Shown here: positions 14,230 through 20,017 of the stretch, in pieces | Layout of the letters: each line of letters begins with the position of its first letter | How positions within the stretch are numbered: position 1 is the stretch's first letter | Source: an uncultured Atopobiaceae bacterium | Lineage (GTDB): Bacteria > Actinomycetota > Coriobacteriia > Coriobacteriales > Atopobiaceae | Assembly (NCBI GenBank): GCA_944321005.1 | Contig: CALUJT010000009.1 | Span: forward strand, 1-20,017 | Direction of reading: 5' to 3' | Length of the DNA: 20,017 nt | Notes under the pieces: model-generated | What the model saw: only the letters and a program-made list of their open reading frames with translations | What the model was told of the DNA's origin: nothing | Database searches by the model: none | Position numbers and translations under genes: made by a program

Positions 14230-14266
14230 GATACCTCCCCTCTGCGCGGAACCGGGGTCCGGTTCC

Positions 14267-14306
14267 AAACCTGTCCCATTTTATCTGCAGGAAAAAACAC
14301 GTCCCC
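14267..14306 (+). repeat. REP-like 40-bp unit (CCTGTCCC ... CGTCCCC)
   Basis: The unit runs from AAACCTGTCCC through an A/T-rich middle to CACGTCCCC. It matches the right unit at 16710-16748 and, inverted, the left unit at 16632-16670. It lies between metA and the HTH gene. Nearby TTTTGTCA direct repeats run into the metA stop codon. Confidence 0.65.
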
Positions 14307-14320
14307 TTTTGTCACTTTTG

Positions 14321-15286
14321 TCAGAACTTGTCAACGTGGCCGGTGGCGCGTCGGCGAAGGTCGGCGATTGCGGCCGGGATCTCGTCCAGGTCGTACGGCG
14401 TCATCTGGTAGACCCAGTTGAGCCAGTTGCGGTAGAGCAGGTTGGCGTGCGCGCGCCAGGTGAAGAGGGGCTGCTTCTCGGGGTCGTCGTCGGGGAAGTA
14501 GTTCTCCGGGACGCGAATGGGCAGACCCTTGTGGAAGTCTCGCCAGAACTCGTCGGCAAGGGTGTCGCGACCGTACTCGAAGTGGCCGGTCACGTAGACC
14601 TCGTGGAAGTCGCGCGTGGCGAGCAGCGAGGGGCCGCTCGTGAAGCCCTCGGAGAGTACGCAGAGCTCGGGGTGGTTGGCCAGCTCGGCCGTGTCGATGG
14701 CGGCGTGACGGGAGTGCGGCATGTAGTGAACCTCGTCGAAGCCGTTGGTGAGGAAGCTGTACTCGTCGCACAGGCGCTGCTTGAACACGCCGAAGAGCTT
14801 CGAGCCGAGCTGGCGCTTGGGGATGCCGTAGAGGTGCCAGAGGCCGCCCAGCGCCGCCCAGCAGAGGTACATGGTGGAGAAGACGTGCTCCCGGCTCCAG
14901 TCCACGATCTCGCAGAACTCGTCCCAGTAGTCGACGTCCTCATAGTCAAGGTGCTCCACCGGGGCGCCCGTGATGATGAGGCCGTCGTAGTTCTTGTCGC
15001 GGAAGGCGTCGAACGTGTCGTAGAACTTTACCAGGTGGTCCTGGGAGACGTGCGTGGACTCGTGCGTGGAGACGCGCATGAAGTCGCAGCTCACCTGCAG
15101 CGGAGACTTGGAGATGAGACGCAGGATCTGGGTCTCGGTCTCGATCTTGGTGGGCATGAGGTTCAGGATCGCCACCTTGAGGGGGCGGATCTCCTGGTGG
15201 CTGGCGACCTCCTCCTCCAGCGCGAAGATGCGCTCCTGCTGGAGGATCTTCTTCGCGGGCAGGCCGTCGGGGATGTTGATGGGCAT
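14321..15286 (-). CDS. metAA: Homoserine O-acetyltransferase (MetA/HTS type)
   Basis: This 321-residue cytoplasmic enzyme activates homoserine in methionine synthesis. The sequence aligns throughout with MetA: MPINIPDGLPAKKILQQERI at the N-terminus, catalytic Cys142 in YLCWAALGGLWH, and catalytic His235 and Glu237 in GHFEYGR. Residue 111 is Glu (ITGAPVEHLDY), which in this family marks acetyl-CoA use; succinylating enzymes have Gly. Hence acetyltransferase rather than succinyltransferase. The ATG at 15286 has GGAG five bases upstream and fits the family N-terminus. A TATACT -10 (15323-15318, minus) lies in the short divergent region shared with the helicase gene. No S-box or T-box leader can fit there, so methionine control would have to be by protein. 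Confidence 0.95.
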   Translation of the reverse strand: MPINIPDGLPAKKILQQERIFALEEEVASHQEIRPLKVAILNLMPTKIETETQILRLISKSPLQVSCDFMRVSTHESTHVSQDHLVKFYDTFDAFRDKNYDGLIITGAPVEHLDYEDVDYWDEFCEIVDWSREHVFSTMYLCWAALGGLWHLYGIPKRQLGSKLFGVFKQRLCDEYSFLTNGFDEVHYMPHSRHAAIDTAELANHPELCVLSEGFTSGPSLLATRDFHEVYVTGHFEYGRDTLADEFWRDFHKGLPIRVPENYFPDDDPEKQPLFTWRAHANLLYRNWLNWVYQMTPYDLDEIPAAIADLRRRATGHVDKF

Positions 15287-15346
15287 GCGGACTCCGTTTC
15301 TGCGTCGTAACCTGTCCAGTATAACCACGTCAGGCCGCCCATGCTC

Positions 15347-15352
15347 TATACT
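15347..15352 (+). promoter_or_regulatory. -10 box of the DEAD-box helicase gene, leaderless start
   Basis: TATACT ends seven bases before the ATG at 15360, so transcription should begin at or next to the start codon. No ribosome site is present. The -35 region is poor. Confidence 0.5.
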
Positions 15353-15359
15353 TGTCCCC

Positions 15360-16622
15360 ATGACTACTTCATTTGCCGAGCTCGGGCTAAACGAGCAGAT
15401 TCTCGCCGGGGTGGACGCCCTCGGCTTCACCGAACCAACCCCCGTCCAGGCCCAGGCCATCCCCGTGGTGCTCACGGGCCGAGACATCGTTGCCTCCGCC
15501 CAGACGGGCACGGGCAAGACGGCCGCCTTCGCGCTGCCCACGCTGCAGCTCGTGGCAGGCACAAAGGGCAAGGGGCCGCACGCTTTGGTGGTCACGCCCA
15601 CGCGCGAGCTGGCGGCGCAGATCGAGAGCGTCGTGAGCGTCGTCTGCAAGGAGACCGGCCAGCGCGCGGTCATCGTGATGGGCGGCACCAAGTTCGACCG
15701 ACAGATCAAGGAGCTCGAGCGGGGGTGCGACCTGCTGGTGGCAACGCCCGGTCGCCTCATCGACCTCATGGAGCACAAGCACGTGAGCCTCTCCCAGGTG
15801 CGCGTGCTCGTGCTCGACGAGGCGGACCGCATGCTGGACATGGGCTTCTGGCCGAGCGTGCGCCGCATCATGCACGCGCTTCCCAAGAAGCACCAGACGC
15901 TGCTCTTCTCGGCCACCATCCCGCCGTCGATCAAGTCCACGATCGATGCGCTGCTCACGGACCCCGCCACCGTGGAGATCTCCCGCGTGGGCGAGACTGC
16001 CGACACCGTTGAGGAGCACCTCTGCCCCATCACCCAGGGACAGAAGACCGAGCTTCTGCGCGCGCTCCTGGAGACCGGCGGTGCAGCTGGCGGGCGGCCC
16101 GAGCGCGTGCTCGTGTTCTGCCGCACCAAGCACCGCGTGGACGACGTCTCCAAGACCCTCAAGGCGGCCGGCGTGAAGGTCGACGTCATGCATGCGGACC
16201 GTCCGCAGGCCGCGCGCGCCCGCGCCCTGGAGAAGTTCCGCGACGGCAAGGTCCAGGTGCTCGTGGCGACCGACGTCATGAGCCGTGGCATCGACGTCTC
16301 CGGGATTGACGCGGTGGTGAACTTCGACGTCCCCATGGACCCCGAGGACTACGTGCATCGCATCGGCCGCACCGGGCGCGCCGGGGCGACTGGCCATGCC
16401 TACACTTTCGTGGCGCCCGACGAGATCAGCCCCCTGCGCGAGATCGAGTACTTCACCAAGAAGCTCGTCCCCGTGTGGGACCTCCCCGGCTTCACCTACG
16501 ACGCCGGGCGCATCGTCCCGCAGGCGGACCGCGCGACCAAGCGCTCCACGCGCACCATGTTCGCCGGATCGCGCCAGCGCGGCCGCGGCTTCGGCGGCGG
16601 ACGCTACGGTCGCCACTACTAG
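15360..16622 (+). CDS. DEAD-box ATP-dependent RNA helicase
   Basis: The 420-residue helicase carries the full motif set: Q motif FTEPTPVQAQAIP, motif I AQTGTGKT (47-54), Ia PTRELAAQ, II DEAD (153-156), III SAT (184-186), IV VLVFCRTKHRVDD, V ATDVMSRGIDV and VI YVHRIGRTGRAG. The C-terminus ends in a short basic Gly/Arg tail (RQRGRGFGGGRYGRHY) typical of RhlE-like helicases acting on ribosome assembly or mRNA decay. The frame is open far upstream, but translation there is not family-like. MTTSFAELGL at 15360 is the expected N-terminus. The start appears leaderless. It is divergent from metAA. Confidence 0.95.
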   Translation: MTTSFAELGLNEQILAGVDALGFTEPTPVQAQAIPVVLTGRDIVASAQTGTGKTAAFALPTLQLVAGTKGKGPHALVVTPTRELAAQIESVVSVVCKETGQRAVIVMGGTKFDRQIKELERGCDLLVATPGRLIDLMEHKHVSLSQVRVLVLDEADRMLDMGFWPSVRRIMHALPKKHQTLLFSATIPPSIKSTIDALLTDPATVEISRVGETADTVEEHLCPITQGQKTELLRALLETGGAAGGRPERVLVFCRTKHRVDDVSKTLKAAGVKVDVMHADRPQAARARALEKFRDGKVQVLVATDVMSRGIDVSGIDAVVNFDVPMDPEDYVHRIGRTGRAGATGHAYTFVAPDEISPLREIEYFTKKLVPVWDLPGFTYDAGRIVPQADRATKRSTRTMFAGSRQRGRGFGGGRYGRHY

Positions 16623-16630
16623 TCTGTCAA

Positions 16631-16749
16631 TTGGGGACGTGTTTTTTCGTGCGGACATTTTGGGACAGGTCTCTGACGACAGCACCGGCCCATCCAGGCG
16701 CACCAACAAACCTGTCCCTTTCCGTCTGACGGAAATAACCCGTCCCCAA
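16631..16749. repeat. REPIN-like element: two inverted REP units around a short loop
   Basis: The left unit (16632-16670, GGGGACGTG...TGGGACAGGT) and right unit (16710-16748, ACCTGTCCC...CCGTCCCCA) are inverted copies around a 39-base spacer. The right unit also has its own CCGTC-GACGG dyad. The whole fits the REP-doublet layout and fills the helicase-methyltransferase gap. Confidence 0.7.
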
Positions 16750-16766
16750 CGTGCAGAGGAGGGCGC

Positions 16767-18029
16767 ATGAAGCAGGCACGCCCCTATCCGCGTCTCACCA
16801 TCACCAGGAAGGCGGCGCGCTCGCTCGCCGGAGGCCATCCGTGGGTCTTCGAGGGCGAGATCCTCTCGGCCGAGCCCGCCCAGAACGGCGACGTCGTCGA
16901 CCTCTTTGAGGAGAACGGCACGTGGCAGGGGGCGGGGCTGCTCTCGCAGGAGTCAAAGATTCGCGTGCGCGTGCTCACCCGCAACGCCAACGACCGCGTT
17001 GACGAGGCGTTCTGGCGTCGTCGCGCCACCTGGGCGTGGCAGCACCGCGTGACCGCCATGGGCGTGCGCGGGCTTCCCGGCGCGGAGCCCGACACCACGT
17101 GCTGCCGCGTGGTCTTCTCGGAGGCGGACGGCTTTCCCGGCCTCGTTGCGGACCGCTACGAGAACGTGCTGGTGACGCAGGTGGGAACCGTGGGCATGGA
17201 GCGCCTGCGCCCCGTGGTCTATGCTGCGCTGGTGGAGGCCCTCGCCGCGGACGGGCAGAGAATCGACGCCATCTACGAGCGCAACGACGGGCCCTCGCGC
17301 GCCAAGGAGGGTCTGCCGCAGTACAAGGGCTGGTGGGACGGCCTGCCCGCCCCCGACTCGACGCGCATCGTCGTGCGGGAGAACGGGCTCTCCTTCGACC
17401 TGGACATCGAGAACAGCCAGAAGACCGGCTTCTTCCTCGACCAGAAGTACAACCGGCGCGCCGTTCGCGAGCTGGCGCGCGGGAGACGCGTGCTCGACTG
17501 CTTCTGCCACGTGGGGCCCTTCGGCCTCAGCGCGGCGGCCGGCGGGGCGGAGCTCGTGCGCTGCGTGGACGTGAGCCAGACGGCGATTGACCTCGCGCGC
17601 GAGAACGCCCGGCTCAACGGCCTTTCCGATCGCATGGGGTTCACCTGTGCCAACGTGCTCGACTATCTGCCCGAGCTCCGGGCGAGCCGCGCGCGCCTGC
17701 GCGAGGAGGGCGGTCCCTTCGACCTCATCGTGCTGGACCCGCCGGCCTTCACCAAGAGCCGCGGCACCGTCTCGCATGCGGCGCGCGGCTATCGCGAGAT
17801 CAACTACGAGGCCCTGCGCCTTCTGCCCCGCGGCGGCTACCTGGCCACGTGCAGCTGCTCGCACTTCATGACGCGCGACCTTCTGGCCAAGGCCATTGCC
17901 GAGGCGGCCCACCAGGCGAACGTGCAGCTCAAGCAGGTCGAGGAGCGTCAGCAGGCGCCCGACCACCCCATCCTCTGGGGCTTTCCCGAGAGCCACTACC
18001 TGGACTTCTTCGTCTTCCAGGTTGTGTAG
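16767..18029 (+). CDS. Class I SAM-dependent rRNA methyltransferase, RlmI/YwbD type
   Basis: This 420-residue protein has an N-terminal PUA-like RNA-binding domain (residues 5-75, with HPWVFEGEI), a central RlmI-like segment (YERNDGPSRAKEGL, 170-183) and a C-terminal Rossmann methyltransferase. Motif I is VLDCFCHVGPFGLSAAAGG (242-260), and the acidic motif II is VDVSQTAIDLARENA. Motif IV is LDPPAFTK (323-330), and CSCSHFM (362-368) holds the expected catalytic cysteine of m5C enzymes. The family includes RlmI, which makes m5C1962 in 23S rRNA. FCHVGPFG differs from the common FCYTGGF but keeps the loop glycines. Ribosome site GAGGAGG lies just after the repeat element. No terminator is clear downstream. 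Confidence 0.9.
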   Translation: MKQARPYPRLTITRKAARSLAGGHPWVFEGEILSAEPAQNGDVVDLFEENGTWQGAGLLSQESKIRVRVLTRNANDRVDEAFWRRRATWAWQHRVTAMGVRGLPGAEPDTTCCRVVFSEADGFPGLVADRYENVLVTQVGTVGMERLRPVVYAALVEALAADGQRIDAIYERNDGPSRAKEGLPQYKGWWDGLPAPDSTRIVVRENGLSFDLDIENSQKTGFFLDQKYNRRAVRELARGRRVLDCFCHVGPFGLSAAAGGAELVRCVDVSQTAIDLARENARLNGLSDRMGFTCANVLDYLPELRASRARLREEGGPFDLIVLDPPAFTKSRGTVSHAARGYREINYEALRLLPRGGYLATCSCSHFMTRDLLAKAIAEAAHQANVQLKQVEERQQAPDHPILWGFPESHYLDFFVFQVV

Positions 18030-18075
18030 CGACCCCGCACGCCGTCCCGATGGCTTGACAGTTTTATGACCGGCA

Positions 18076-18087
18076 AAGGCTCGTCGA
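18076..18087 (+). repeat. 12-bp direct repeat AAGGCTCGTCGA, left copy
   Basis: An exact copy is at 19402-19413. The two bracket the Fic gene with its operators and suggest an insertion boundary. Confidence 0.5.
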
Positions 18088-18093
18088 ATGGTC

Positions 18094-18127
18094 CTAAGAA
18101 CGAGTTGCGCCCCCATTTTGTTCTTAG
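18094..18127. promoter_or_regulatory. Fic operator 1
   Basis: CTAAGAAC and its exact complement GTTCTTAG form a 34-base inverted repeat. First of three in the Fic upstream region. Confidence 0.75.
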
Positions 18128-18143
18128 AGCTTTTGTGACCCCT

Positions 18144-18167
18144 CTAAGAACGACAACGTGTTCTTAG
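18144..18167. promoter_or_regulatory. Fic operator 2
   Basis: The same CTAAGAAC/GTTCTTAG arms as operator 1 span 24 bases, ten shorter than the other two. It covers the -35 region of a TACAAT -10 at 18177-18182. Confidence 0.75.
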
Positions 18168-18176
18168 GGAGGCCAG

Positions 18177-18182
18177 TACAAT
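18177..18182 (+). promoter_or_regulatory. Putative -10 box of the Fic gene
   Basis: TACAAT lies between operators 2 and 3. The -35 region is weak (near ACAACG) and lies inside operator 2, and the start point would fall in operator 3. Confidence 0.4.
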
Positions 18183-18183
18183 C

Positions 18184-18217
18184 CTAAGAACGATTTGACG
18201 TTTCAATCTGTTCTTAG
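18184..18217. promoter_or_regulatory. Fic operator 3, abutting the ribosome site
   Basis: CTAAGAAC and GTTCTTAG arms span 34 bases. The right arm runs into AGGGAG, the Fic ribosome site, so binding here could block initiation. Confidence 0.75.
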
Positions 18218-18226
18218 GGAGAAGAC

Positions 18227-19399
18227 ATGCTCGACAGCATTCACCCAGGAAGACAAGGAAAGCTTCGGAGCAACCTCTCAGGCGAACTCGAGTATCATTC
18301 GTTTCTCCCCTCGCGTCTCCAGGACTGTCTCCCCCTTGCGCTGGACGAGGGAACTCGACGAGCAATATCCGACTGCCGCGGCATACTTGGCGAGATGCAG
18401 GGTATGGCGCGCTTTATCCCTAATGTCGGCATGTACCTAACCATGTACGTCCGCAAAGAGGCCCTTCTCTCGTCACAGATTGAGGGGACCCAGTGCACCT
18501 TTGATGACGTGCTCGATCCCAGCCTCGCCGAAAATGCGAGCAGAGACCTCGAAGATGTAGTTAGATATGTGGAGGCCACGGAACATGCCGTGGAGCTCCT
18601 GGACGAAATCCCCCTCTGCACGAGAATGCTGAGGCAGGTTCACCGAGTCCTTCTTGAGGGGGTTCGTGGCTCCGACAAGCATCCCGGAGAGCTTCGCACG
18701 TCGCAGAACTGGGTTGGGGCGACGGGGCGCACACTTTCGCAGGCCGCGTACGTCCCGCCCAACGTCGATGATATGAACGAGGCTCTTTCCGACCTCGAGG
18801 TTTTTCTTAACGAAGAGACGAGTCTTGACCCAATTGTCAAGGCGGCGCTCGCGCACTATCAGTTTGAGACCATCCATCCGTTTCTTGACGGCAACGGCAG
18901 GATTGGCCGGCTTCTCATTACCCTCTCCCTCATGAACGATGGCATCCTAGAGCTTCCGGTACTCTATCCATCCTACGAGCTAAAGCGTCGGCGCTCCACC
19001 TACTACGAATGGCTGATGCGCGTTCGCGAGGCTGGTGACTATGAGGGATGGGTTGGCTTCTTCTGTGACTGCCTTCTTCGGAGCGCCGCGGACGCCCGAG
19101 ACTCCATGCGCGCCCTCGCCGAACTGCACGCCTCCTCGGAGCGCCTCATCCTCTCCTCAATGAAAAGAGGCTCGGCGAACGCCCTGCGCCTTCTGGAGTT
19201 GCTCGAGGGAAACCCCATCGTAGACGTCAACTTCGTTGCAAGCCGCCTTGGGCTCAGTGCCTCGGGCGCCAACTCGCTCATTGGCTCGATGACGCATCTT
19301 GGGCTTCTTGTTCAAAGAGACTCGTCACGGAAGCGATATCGCATCTTTTCTTACGAGCCCTACCTCAGAATCCTCAGGTCAGGAGATGAGCCCCTATAG
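18227..19399 (+). CDS. Fic-family AMP-transferase with winged-helix C-terminus
   Basis: The 390-residue Fic protein begins with an N-terminal helical domain carrying the inhibitory motif SSQIEG (residues 82-87, inhibitory Glu86), which marks class II self-inhibited enzymes. The catalytic Fic core holds HPFLDGNGRIGR (catalytic His217), with the flap region (TGRTLSQAAYVPP) before it. The C-terminal 90 residues look like a winged helix-turn-helix (NALRLLELLEGNPIVDVNFV, then ASRLGLSASGANSLIGSM), giving DNA-binding ability. Family members transfer AMP from ATP to target proteins. Three matching palindromes upstream make autoregulation likely. Start ATG 18227 has AGGGAG five bases upstream. Base composition is visibly less GC-rich than neighbouring housekeeping genes. 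Confidence 0.93.
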   Translation: MLDSIHPGRQGKLRSNLSGELEYHSFLPSRLQDCLPLALDEGTRRAISDCRGILGEMQGMARFIPNVGMYLTMYVRKEALLSSQIEGTQCTFDDVLDPSLAENASRDLEDVVRYVEATEHAVELLDEIPLCTRMLRQVHRVLLEGVRGSDKHPGELRTSQNWVGATGRTLSQAAYVPPNVDDMNEALSDLEVFLNEETSLDPIVKAALAHYQFETIHPFLDGNGRIGRLLITLSLMNDGILELPVLYPSYELKRRRSTYYEWLMRVREAGDYEGWVGFFCDCLLRSAADARDSMRALAELHASSERLILSSMKRGSANALRLLELLEGNPIVDVNFVASRLGLSASGANSLIGSMTHLGLLVQRDSSRKRYRIFSYEPYLRILRSGDEPL

Positions 19400-19401
19400 A
19401 T

Positions 19402-19413
19402 AAGGCTCGTCGA
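19402..19413 (+). repeat. 12-bp direct repeat AAGGCTCGTCGA, right copy
   Basis: Exact copy of 18076-18087, three bases after the Fic stop codon. Confidence 0.5.
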
Positions 19414-19487
19414 CTTGACAGCTTGCTCAGGTCAAACTGTCATGACAGTTTGACCTGAGCAAGCTGTCAGAGCAAGCTGTCAAGTCG
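19411..19487. terminator. 54-bp perfect palindrome with a spare arm, bidirectional terminator candidate
   Basis: Positions 19416-19442 and 19443-19469 are perfect 27-bp complements with no loop. A second right arm follows at 19470-19487 that pairs with 19411-19428 over 18 bases, so two foldings compete. It lies between convergent Fic and tadA genes, with tadA ending one base later. No long T-run follows, so terminator function is plausible rather than certain. Confidence 0.6.
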
Positions 19488-19991
19488 TCAGGCGCGCTTG
19501 CGGCGGCGGGAGCGGAAGAACTCGCGCAGCAGCTCGGCCGCCTCGTCCCCCAGCACGCCCGCGCTCACCGCGAAGGCGTGATTGAGCCGGGGGTCGCAGC
19601 TCACGTCAAAGAGCGTGCCGAGCGCGCCGCCCTTGGGGTCGGACGCCCCGTAGACGCAGCGGTCCACCCGCGCGTTCACCATGAGGCCGGCGCACATGAG
19701 GCAGGGCTCGAGCGTGACGTAGACGGTGCAGCCCGTGAGGCGCCATCGCCCCAGCTCGCGCGCCGCCGCCACCATAGCAGAGAACTCCGCGTGCGCCGAG
19801 GGGTCGGCGTCCGTCTCGCGCCGGTTGTGCGCTCGCGCGACGACGTGCCCGTCGCACACCACCACGGCGCCGATGGGGACCTCGCCCTCCTCCGCCGCCA
19901 GACGGGCCTCGTCCAGCGCCATGCGCATGAAGCGCTCGTCATCGGTCACGACGCCGTCCGTCGCCGCGCCCGCGCCCTCGCCGTCCAGCAT
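19488..19991 (-). CDS. tadA: tRNA-specific adenosine deaminase TadA
   Basis: TadA converts A34 of tRNA-Arg(ACG) to inosine. The 167-residue form carries the zinc-deaminase signature: AHAEFSAM (zinc ligand His67, proton-shuttle Glu69) and LEPCLMCAG (zinc ligands Cys97 and Cys100). VPIGAVVV and the GALGTLFDV segment are typical of TadA rather than cytidine deaminases. Start is uncertain. ATG at 19991 has GGGAGG four bases upstream; ATG at 19994 and TTG at 20015 are also in frame, and the conserved fold begins near DDERFMRMAL (GTG at 19949 would also precede it). The C-terminus is strongly basic (RSRRRKRA). Its stop lies one base beyond the palindromic element. Confidence 0.95.
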   Translation of the reverse strand: MLDGEGAGAATDGVVTDDERFMRMALDEARLAAEEGEVPIGAVVVCDGHVVARAHNRRETDADPSAHAEFSAMVAAARELGRWRLTGCTVYVTLEPCLMCAGLMVNARVDRCVYGASDPKGGALGTLFDVSCDPRLNHAFAVSAGVLGDEAAELLREFFRSRRRKRA

Positions 19992-20017
19992 CATGCCTCC
20001 CGCCCGCGCCTGCAATC

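Noticed and set aside
15054..15359. Upstream extension of the helicase frame
   Set aside because: It overlaps the divergent metA gene. The family N-terminus and the -10 box both favour the ATG at 15360.
15287..16336. N-terminal extension of the metA frame across the helicase gene
   Set aside because: The extra residues are antisense helicase codons and cross the divergent promoters. MetA family members start at the MPINIPDG position.
18094..18217. Fic palindromes considered as a CRISPR array or iterons of an origin
   Set aside because: There are only three copies, each an inverted pair, placed directly at the gene promoter with phased spacing. No replication or cas genes are present.

Overview
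This high-GC window shows strong GC bias at third codon positions, GTG/TTG starts and compact, often divergent genes. Its gene types (an HTS-type MetA, a Coriobacteria-like SPFH/zinc-ribbon/kinase set, many DUF4143 ATPases and short dispersed GGGAC-GTCCC repeats) suggest an anaerobic gut or oral actinobacterium of the class Coriobacteriia, near Olsenella, Atopobium or Collinsella. This placement is inferred from gene content; no rRNA or other marker is present.

Layout. 1-730 (minus): the N-terminal half of a CbiK-like cobaltochelatase running off the left edge, preceded by a NifX/NifB-type cluster-binding protein. 832-2528: a Cof-type HAD phosphatase and a GntR/UTRA regulator, divergent around a perfect 34-bp palindrome. 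2654-5230: one 858-residue protein joining a CoA-disulfide-reductase-like flavoprotein, a rhodanese, a siroheme/4Fe-4S reductase half and a two-cluster ferredoxin. 5317-8897 (minus): an accessory block of visibly lower GC holding two AAA+/DUF4143 ATPases. Around them lie an intact Xre antitoxin whose toxin has lost its N-terminal part, a 51-residue orphan ORF and the tail of a second antitoxin.

9209-14229 looks like one envelope-stress or signalling module. It contains a membrane-anchored DUF6591-like protein, a PH/GRAM-like zinc-ribbon protein, an SPFH-SHOCT protein, a transmembrane Ser/Thr kinase and an HTH protein. Near-identical operator sequences (ATTCCTCAGTTG core) lie in both regulatory regions of this block and suggest shared control.

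14321-18029 is mainly housekeeping: homoserine O-acetyltransferase (Glu111 type), a DEAD-box helicase with a probable leaderless start, and an RlmI-type rRNA methyltransferase. REP-like repeats separate them. 18088-19401 is a Fic cassette with three palindromic operators in helical phase, bounded by a 12-bp direct repeat. 19411-19487 holds a 54-bp perfect palindrome. The window ends in tadA (minus).

The strongest candidates for something undescribed are the Fic operator array and its flanking repeats, the shared operator of the kinase/SPFH module, and the repeated pairing of antitoxin pieces with DUF4143 ATPases.
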